The notes below the pieces were generated by a model, which ran no database searches, was not told the origin of the DNA, and was given only the letters and a program-made list of their open reading frames with translations. Positions 56,697-64,000 of a stretch of 64,000 nt of DNA are shown in pieces. Made by a program: the position numbers and the translations under genes. The stretch comes from Notospermus geniculatus (taxonomy: Eukaryota > Nemertea > Pilidiophora > Heteronemertea > Lineidae). Location: the NCBI GenBank assembly GCA_002633025.1, contig NMRB01001298.1, positions 139,116-203,115 on the forward strand. Direction: 5' to 3'. Position 1 is the first letter of the stretch; every line of letters starts with the position of its first letter.

Positions 56697-57214
56697 GGTG
56701 GACAGAAATATTAAGGACACTTTCAAAATTCTAAGTCATTTTCCTTTTTTGCTTTCCTTTTGTTTCTAACCACTGGTTACATGTATTTTTCTTATTAATC
56801 AGAACATTTTTACCTTGGCAAGTGGGTTACATAATCCCATGAGATTGTCCATGCCAAAAGGTTATTGACATGGGGTTGCCGATATTTGAATAACAAAGGC
56901 AATCATGATGCGCTTCATCCATACTTCTCCCCTCCAATACCTTTAGCCTTTGAATTAGAGAGGCTTGAATGGCACCAAAAATAGACAATAATAATATCTG
57001 TTTTTGATGGCACCATCATCTTTGTTGCCCATGGATCAGCAACCCGTTGTCTATAAACTTTTGTATGGACAATCAGAGGGGATTATATAACCCACTTGCC
57101 AAGGTAAAAAATTTCTGATTAATAAGAAAAATAAAAGAGATAAAAGGAAGGCATAAGAGGAAAATGACTTAGAATTTTCAAAATGTCCTAATACATGTAT
57201 TTCTGTCCACCAGA
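56697..57214. mobile_element. Large foldback element (about 520 bp)
   Basis: GGTGGACAGAAATA at the left pairs with ATTTCTGTCCACC at the right. The arms AAATTCTAAGTCATTTTCC and ATTAATCAGAA, then TACCTTGGCAAGTGGGTTA, all find their complements on the other side. Confidence 0.9.
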
Positions 57215-57689
57215 GTGTACTTAGTATTGATCCCTCAACTTGAAATGCCGCAAAGTATGCCAAGAACAGTATCAAGAAGAGTTCTATATGAAAGACAAGT
57301 ACGCTACTCAGGTATGAATACACAACTTGAATTTCTCTAGTGGTCCTTTAACACATTCGTGGGTGCTAATGGCCTCTCAAACGATCCAGTTGAAAACCCA
57401 TTATTTGCATTCAGGCTACGTTTGTTGGCCTTCTGGTCGGAGCCAGAAGCCGCGGTCACTGATTAATTTCACCAAGGACAGATTACTTCAACCTCATGAG
57501 CCTTCGTAAGTGGCACTGTCGGAATTCATTACCTGTTCGAATCACACCGACATGGATAATGTTGGTGGTGGGAGAGTCGAAGCCGTCAGCTGGGAAAATT
57601 TCCCAACGATGGCTTTATTCACAACGTAATCTATTCTAGGCGTATATCGGCCCAATCTGCATGTGTGCAGAAATTGGGACAGTAGCGAA

Positions 57690-58110
57690 TGTTTGAGAAG
57701 CTATTTGACTTATACAGAACCAATGATGTCGTCATACAAGATATTTGACTTACACACCCAATGATGTCATCATATACACACAACCATTATGCTGCCATCA
57801 TACAAGCTATTTGACTTACACCCGGCCAATGATGTCATCATACAAGATTTGACTTACACACGACCAATGATGTCATCATACAAGCTATTTGACTTACACA
57901 CGACCAATGGTGTCATCATACAAGCCACATGTATTTGACTTACACACGACCAATGATGTCATCATACAAGCTATTTGACTTACACACGACCAATGATGTC
58001 ATCATACAAGCTATTTGACTTACACACGACCAAATATGTCATCACACAAGCTATTTGACTTACACATAGATGTTATCATAAGCTATTTGACTTACACACA
58101 AGCAATGATG
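57690..58110. repeat. Minisatellite, CAAGCTATTTGACTTACACA units
   Basis: About ten units of 38-42 bp, each with CTATTTGACTTACACACGAC and CAATGATGTCATCATA. Each unit contains the near-palindrome ATGATGTCATCAT. There are no unique spacers, so it is not CRISPR-like. Confidence 0.95.
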
Positions 58111-58329
58111 TCATCATACTCAGATTCCGGGCCTATTGGGGCTTCAATGTATAAACCCGCCTGTAGGCCTTTATTGAGCCTATTCAGAATATTGGATGAA
58201 AAATTTGATCGTGTACAGCGGGCATAATCAACTAACAATTAATTAGTTAATTGTACTTTGACGAATAAAGCTATACATACATACATGTACAATTAACTAA
58301 CAATAAAAGTTGCCATCATGCAGTCACAA

Positions 58330-58455
58330 CATCTTGCTGGCATCCTCCCACAGCAGGGCTCAATATTGGTCTCGTTCCTCTTCATAACTCGCATACAAAG
58401 TGTGAGTGGATGAAGAGGAGCGAGGTAAAAACCCTGCTGTGGGAGGATGCTCGCT
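58330..58455. repeat. Hairpin element, GCATCCTCCCACAGCAGGG ends
   Basis: GCATCCTCCCACAGCAGGG pairs exactly with CCCTGCTGTGGGAGGATGC, with inner CGTTCCTCTTCAT against ATGAAGAGGAGCG. Relatives occur at 59047-59155 and, partly, 22495-22590 and 24815-24880. Confidence 0.92.
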
Positions 58456-59046
58456 GGAGACTCGATATCGTTCGTGATAATTCCATATTTTGCTCGAATA
58501 AATGAAACGATACGAAATTAGTCGCTAAAATAGCAAGTCGGGAAGAGAAAAAATATCGTTATACCACATTTACATCATATCCTGAAACTGACAAGGTTTG
58601 AATTAATTGAAAGTACCAATATAGATCTACACATCACCATGGACACACTTCGCTCCAGTGTTCCATATGCCAGACTCAAGCCAAGGGACCATCGAAAGTA
58701 AATTACCATACAATGCATTCAAAGGACAGACATGACAGGGAACATTAAATTAGCCACAAAACACATTTTGCAGTACTCAACAGTGACAAGCGAGAGGACA
58801 CACTAGAACAATTACCCAAACGGCTAATTAGCCCCAATACCGGTGTTATATCTGCCAGTGTTTCCCCTTATTGTTTGTTTGGGAAACGCTGGCAGATAGA
58901 TCGACATATTTCTCTGTGTGTCCCCTATTGTCAACTCGCCGCTTATTCCGTCAGACAATAGGTGGGGAACACTCACAGATGGGGAACACTGGCAGATGTT
59001 ACACCGGCAACTGGAAAACACAGGAGATCCCAAAACAAACCACTAC

Positions 59047-59155
59047 ATCATCCTTCAATAGCAGGGCTTTGGTCTCTTCCTCTTCATACGCTTGCGCACA
59101 ATGTGTGAGTGGATGAAGAGGAGCGAGGTAAAAACCCCTGCTGTGGGAGGATGAC
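59047..59155. repeat. Hairpin element, second copy
   Basis: TCATCCTTCAATAGCAGGG and CCCCTGCTGTGGGAGGATGA form the ends. The interior is the same as 58330-58455, with the left arm diverged. Confidence 0.88.
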
Positions 59156-59365
59156 TGCCATAGACCATGCTGTATATACCAATATATTTCAACGCACAGT
59201 CCATCTTTGTTGCTGTTTTGCATCAAACTCTGCTCGTCTGCATCACGTTAATTTTTCTTTCTGTGTATCCAAAATTTATTACGTAATTTGCGATATTTCT
59301 GGAAATTGATGGCAGGGCCATGCAACGTACAATCATCAATCGATTATGAAATAATCAGCATCGAT

Positions 59366-59602
59366 AAAGTCTGGCAACATCTATCTTCGACCTAATGGAA
59401 TGCGGAAGTCATGTAATGTGACAGAGCTTTGCGGTTTATAATCATGCCTGTCGATCACTTCTGGTCGTTCCCCGATTGTTCGCGTTGTCCACCGGTCATT
59501 CAATAGCCGCGTGTGATTAAAGGTCCGTGGAAAATCCAACGATCAATTTCCTAACTTCTGCATTCCATTAGGTCAAAGATAGATGTTGCCAGACTTTACG
59601 AC
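59366..59602. repeat. Foldback element
   Basis: ATAAAGTCTGGCAACATCTA at the left pairs with TAGATGTTGCCAGACTTTA at the right, and GACCTAATGGAATGC with GCATTCCATTAGGTC. It immediately precedes the ACAACCAGCAATC array. Confidence 0.92.
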
Positions 59603-59604
59603 AT

Positions 59605-59975
59605 ACAACCATAAATAGAGCATACAACCAGCAATCAATAGAAAATACAACCAACAATCGAGCATACATACAACCAACAATCAATACAACATACAACCAA
59701 CAATCGAGCATACAACCAACAATCAATACAACATACAACCATCAATCGAGCATACAACCAACAATCAACACAACATACAAAGTCAATCGAGCATACAACC
59801 AGCAATCAATACGGCATAAACCAGCAATCGAGCATACAACCAGCAATCAGTACGACATACAACCATCAATCAAGCATACAACCAGCAATCAATACAACAA
59901 ACAACCAGCAATCGAGCATACAACCAGCAATCAAAACAACATACAACCAGCAATCAAGCAATCAATACAACATAC
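59605..59975. repeat. Minisatellite, ACAACCAGCAATCGAGCAT units
   Basis: About 20 units of 17-19 bp, organised as dimers of about 36 bp alternating AATCGAGCATACAACC and AATCAATACAACATACAACC. Confidence 0.95.
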
Positions 59976-60824
59976 AACACAATATTCCATTTTCATCTCG
60001 CATGGCCGAATATGTCTTTATTGACAAGCGGTAGATATTCTCATGCAGATTTATCAGAATTTCGCTAAATTAGGTTGCATATGGTAACAATAGGACAAAT
60101 ATAATCCATGCCTGCTGTATAAATATTTAAAAAGATTTAAAACGTACAAACGTATACGTGTACATGTAATACGCGTTGGCAATTTTCAAACGAAATAATC
60201 GTCGAAACAGGTGAGCAAGCATGACCAGTCGCTATGTTTGTCCTTGCACCTAATGAAAAAGGTACAATGAACCTGTAAGCATCTATATTTTAATGCCTGG
60301 TGATAGCCCTTATGGGTGGAGTCCACTAGAGCGCCGACAACATAGGAAGGGTTGCGGAAGCAAATTGTGTCATTTCGGCATTGCTTCCGCGTCAACGACT
60401 ATTGGGCATTTTGCCCTCTCCCGAAAGTGCAGAAACGCCAGGAAATGTTTAGGAATGCTAAAGACAGTGAACGGAATCTCAAGAATATGCGGAGAGGTTG
60501 CTGAATGAATGCGGATTTACTAAATTTGCATTCCGCGTCTTGTCCGCGCCCTAGTGGACGCCAGGTTTTACAGAATCTTTCAGAGAAGAGTACTTTTTTA
60601 AAGGCACATCTACCTGGTAATATGACTTACTGGTCGTCTACTCTTGTAGGGTCTATTACACTAGTGCATTCAATGCCTGGTGCTGCGGTACCTTGTTACA
60701 CAATCTTCATCAATGTAGACAGAAGAGCACGTTAAGTAATTTACGTGGATATACATGTAAGAGCTGGTGTATCAGTTGTTCCCTGACTTGAAAATTGTGT
60801 TTTTTTCTTGATTATTCTCTGTAG

Positions 60825-61274
60825 TGGCTGGAACGTGTTAAAAAGTTTCAGCTGTCCCGGGCAGCTCAGTGTAGGTATAGGGAAAAGTTGCAGGTAGACA
60901 TACTAGTAAAGCCAAACCACTGGCCTAACCTCTCAACATCCACTATGAAAGAAGATATATTTCGTACGTGTAGACGTTTGAAGGTAAGAGCTAGCTACTT
61001 GAAAAGGGTGAACAGCCACTTGGATCATGATCTCCGACCTTACCGAGGTCAGCCGATTTCCTGGCGTCACTTAAAGCTGGCGTGGCGGAACAAAAAGCCC
61101 CCATGCGACGAGCAAGAGAATTGCAAACGCCCTACAGACACCTCAAACGAAGGCTCAGAACATGATATACCCCACGACGCCAGGAGGGCGCCACCTTATT
61201 TGTCTTCAGGCAACAGAGCTGTCAACATCTCCGCATACCTCTTAAAGGGGGGTTTACACGGTTCAACATGTTGA
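60825..61274 (+). CDS. Unassigned exon candidate, basic protein
   Basis: A TTCTCTGTAG acceptor opens a frame of about 150 codons starting WLERVKKFQLSRAAQCRYRE, rich in Arg and Lys, with PYRGQPISWRHLKLAWRNKK further on. The last codons before the stop at 61272-61274 are contributed by the TTAA foldback that begins at 61246, so the natural end is lost or lies beyond the element. CAG|GTAGAC at 60893 could also act as a donor, giving a 23-residue exon. The family is not recognised. Confidence 0.35.
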   Translation, partial: WLERVKKFQLSRAAQCRYREKLQVDILVKPNHWPNLSTSTMKEDIFRTCRRLKVRASYLKRVNSHLDHDLRPYRGQPISWRHLKLAWRNKKPPCDEQENCKRPTDTSNEGSEHDIPHDARRAPPYLSSGNRAVNISAYLLKGGLHGSTC

Positions 61275-61708
61275 ACGCTGTTGAACGTCAAAAGACGTCA
61301 AAAGTTGTTGAACGTTGTTGAAAGCTGTTGAACCGTCTAAACCCCCTTTCAACACGTTTCAACAGGTCTTTCAACAGCTTTCAACAAGTTTCAAAAATAG
61401 GAACATGTTCCTATTTCTGAAAACATGTTGAACGTTGTTGAACGCTGTTGAAAGGCCGTGTTGAAAGGGGGTTTACACGGTTCAACAGGTTTCAACAACG
61501 TTCAACAGCGTTCAACATTCAACAGCTTTCAAAAGATGTTGAACCGATCTGTTGAAAGCTGTTGAATGTTGAACGCTGTTGAACGTTGTTGAAACCTGTT
61601 GAACCGTGTAAACCCCCTTTCAACACGGCCTTTCAACAACGTTCAACAACTTTTGACGTCTTTTGACGTTCAACAGCGTTCAACATGTTGAACCGTGTAA
61701 ACCCCCCT
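61246..61708. mobile_element. Nested foldback built from GTTGAAC words, TTAA target
   Basis: TTAA|AGGGGGGTTTACACGG lies at the left and CCGTGTAAACCCCCCT|TTAC at the right. The arms consist of repeated GTTGAACG and its complement CGTTCAAC. Within lies a second complete palindrome (about 61461-61619) with the same AAAGGGGGTTTACACGG ends, so the family has inserted into or duplicated within itself. Confidence 0.92.
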
Positions 61709-62683
61709 TTACACTACTCGAAGAAAAAAAATTTTTACTCATTTATACTTATAGATGCCACGGAGATAGTACAGTGCAGGTTGCACGTCCATCAGATTTG
61801 AAATTTTTATCCGACTTTAGCTGCTAAAAGGTGGCAAGGCGGTCGACAAGAATGCCCAAGGCCTTGATCGAATTGGATTGTGAAACACAGTATTTCCAAA
61901 ATCAATCATTACAATAACTTTTTGATCCATCATCGTGCGCCATCAAGTCAAAGAACCTCAACCAGCATTTCTGTACCAGAGGGAGTTGTTGTTACCAGCC
62001 CCGAGTTGGCCAGGATAAGGCGAGACGCGGATTTTTTCCTGTCCAAAAATTGAGGATACTTTTTTTTTTAAAAATTTCTTGGTCTCAAAAAACCAAAGGA
62101 CGGGATTGGAAGTCGGACATCGGGACGTAAAGAAAAACATATTTGTTTTACAATTAAATGTAATTTAGAGTCGGCGGACCCGAGACAGAGACAAAAAATC
62201 ATGTTTCGGGTTTCAGGAGGTCGACGGATCCGAGCTCGTACTAAAAAAAGTTTCGCCTAAGCCGAAGGAGACTTTGCAAAGTTTTAGCCGAAACGTTTTG
62301 CTGATGTTTCGAGGCCACATTGGTTGTGGCATTTTTAATACCTGCCAATCCTGCTTCCGTAGGTGTACGAGTCAAGGACAAGGAAGCAGTATATTGTGTG
62401 CTGGTATACTACCTGCTTTCCACAGAAGCCAACTCAGGTGAGTATACAATTTACAGCAACACAAACCTTCCAGCGACAGCACTAATCGCTTTTTTTCTCT
62501 CGAGTAATTACACCTTGTGGTGGGATCGAGTTCGGGTCGAGCGGTTCGTACGTGAATATTCTTAGAGCTTCTATAAGTTTTCGCAAAATATGAATCCAAA
62601 GCTCGATGTTCCATCAAAACACCGAAAAGACACCTCACACTATTAGATACAGTACTGTTGATTCAGAGAAAGAAACAATGAAC

Positions 62684-62963
62684 AGGGTCGGATCCAGGAT
62701 TGACAGAAAGGAGGGCGTAGCTTGACCATGTTGACAGAGGGGTGAGCACCGAAAACGCGAAGTCCAAAGGGGGTCTGTGGCGGGCCCTCCCCCAGAAAAA
62801 TTTTACAATTTTTAAGTGCTTTCAGATGCATTTTCCTGGCATCTTATACAAAATACATGTACTCAAATTTTTATGAGATTAAATTTTTCTTGCTAAAAAA
62901 ATCATTGCTCTGCCAAAAATAGGGGGCGTACGCCCCCACGACCCCCTGCATCCGGCCCTGATA
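62684..62963. mobile_element. Element with CAGGGTCGGATCC ends, copy 2
   Basis: CAGGGTCGGATCC at the left and GCATCCGGCCCTG at the right, with GAAAGGAGGGCGTAGCTTGA matching the complement of 53090-53115 and AGATGCATTTTCCTGGCA matching the complement of the other copy's interior. Confidence 0.85.
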
Positions 62964-63642
62964 AAGGCGGGGAAAATACACTTTTACATAGGAAGGGTCA
63001 CCGATATTGTTATCTTTTAAAAAGAAAATGCATCTAAAAGCATTTATCTTAAAGAATGCAAGATTATATGATATGAAATTTCAAATTGATATGCATATCA
63101 TGGCAGAAGAGAAGCGGTAATAACTCACCCCTCCTAGATATTTATCCAAAATTCAACATTCTGTCATGTTCACTAACAAAAACGATGTTGAAAGCGCTGC
63201 TGTGGGCTTCCACCGCACACGATCGACCAACTGTGAGCTCGCATCAACGTACCAGCGCCAAGCGGAGGCAACGACGATGTGGCGAATGCCGTAACCAAAA
63301 GGTTAGAAACGAACTGAAGGCATGGAACGGTACGCTACTCGAAACCAAGGAATACCACAGTACATGTATACATGTACATGAATATATTGTAGTCCGTAAA
63401 AATGCGTAATCTCGGATCATTTCGTCGAAGAAGTGCACTTTCAGCCAACACTCATTTGCCGCCAACATAAGCAACTTGAACACTTATACCGTCGCTCAAA
63501 GCAGGTCAAGTACACAGAGTGAATGTGAAATGACGACCTTGCTTACTTTAAAAATTGAAGTAATTTTTAAAGATAGATAGTTTAATTAAGTTATTGTGAA
63601 TAAATCACGTTTCCGGCGCGGGAGGCAACGATAGAACGATAG

Positions 63643-63815
63643 AACTAGACATCCTGGGAAAGTCGGCCATGACAGGTCAGAAGGGGTAAACATTAACCTC
63701 GGCCTAGGGGGCCTAATGCATTTGTACAGTTGGCCCCTGTGCTTACCGTCTGTACAATGCACTAGGCCCAAGGTTTGTTTACCCCTTCTGGCCTGCCATG
63801 GCCGACTTTCGCAGG
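63643..63815. mobile_element. Foldback element, GAAAGTCGGCCATG arms
   Basis: GAAAGTCGGCCATGACAGGT pairs with GCCTGCCATGGCCGACTTTC, and CAGAAGGGGTAAAC with GTTTACCCCTTCTG. The inner GGGGCCTAATGCATTTGTAC pairs with GTACAATGCACTAGGCCC. Confidence 0.92.
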
Positions 63816-64000
63816 ATGTCTATTCACTGATGGCACCAATGATTAATCGGGCCTAGGCCGATCATGGAACATTTCATAACAGAACTCGGGATTTTGTCAT
63901 GACTCCAGTAAAAATTACCACCTGATGTCCCCTATGCCTGACCTGTGATTCAGATTGCTGGAACAGAGGAGCATAACGAAGGAGTAGGCCTAGAGGTAAC

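Larger units (their letters stand above)
61713..64000. other. Right edge, no supported gene
   Basis: It holds the reversed CAGGGTCGGATCC element (62684-62963) and a foldback (63643-63815). Short frames near 62320-62565 and 63086-63409 lack convincing splice context. Confidence 0.5.

Noticed and set aside
57690-58110. CRISPR-like array of regular repeats
   Set aside because: Units are contiguous with no unique spacers, and the context is a eukaryotic genome. It is a minisatellite.
59605-59975. CRISPR-like array
   Set aside because: These are 17-19 bp units in dimers without spacers, so a simple tandem repeat.
63240-63310. CXXC zinc-finger exon (basic stretch then RCGEC)
   Set aside because: Only the first two cysteines match; the next expected Cys is absent in the frame, and no partner exon is visible.

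Overview
The window is eukaryotic. Genes are split into short exons with GT/AG junctions and kilobase introns, coding density is low, and small inverted-repeat elements occur every kilobase or two. An ionotropic glutamate receptor and a BOK-type Bcl-2 gene point to an animal. The many foldback MITEs and the recurrent words TAGGCCTA and TACATGTA resemble marine invertebrate genomes. An echinoderm or other non-vertebrate deuterostome is my best guess, but the species is not provable from sequence alone.

Layout: 1-11.4 kb is repeat-dominated (tandem segmental duplications, tRNA-like SINEs, a 240-bp array), with one TATA-led micro-ORF at 2.1 kb. 11405-11818 is an assembly gap. At 12.1-15.1 kb (+) lies the 3' end of a single-pass membrane protein gene whose cytoplasmic tail carries an ITIM-like tyrosine motif. 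At 15.9-20.3 kb (-) lies a BOK-like apoptosis regulator, whose BH4/BH3 exon region is tandemly duplicated. 20.3-31.3 kb is repeats plus one orphan exon candidate (-). At 31.4-43.7 kb (-) lies a complete 14-exon ionotropic glutamate receptor (898 codons before the stop, signal peptide to M4) with its pore exon present twice. 43.7-47.5 kb is repeats. 47.5-51.3 kb is a 3.8-kb terminal-inverted-repeat element carrying decayed pieces of a PIN/FEN1-like nuclease gene. 51.3-64 kb is mostly foldback elements and minisatellites, with two weak exon candidates near 54 and 61 kb.

The receptor and BOK models are phase-consistent across every intron, which is the strongest evidence in the window. The three genes show no functional link. 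Several tandem duplications need assembly checks: single N bases sit exactly at two duplication junctions (4666 and 34299), whereas the BOK duplication has no N. The mobile-element landscape is rich. It includes TTAA-target MITEs, TA-target GGGAG-ended MITEs, a MITE with a perfect 9-bp target duplication plus an empty-site paralogue inside the window, and nested foldbacks.
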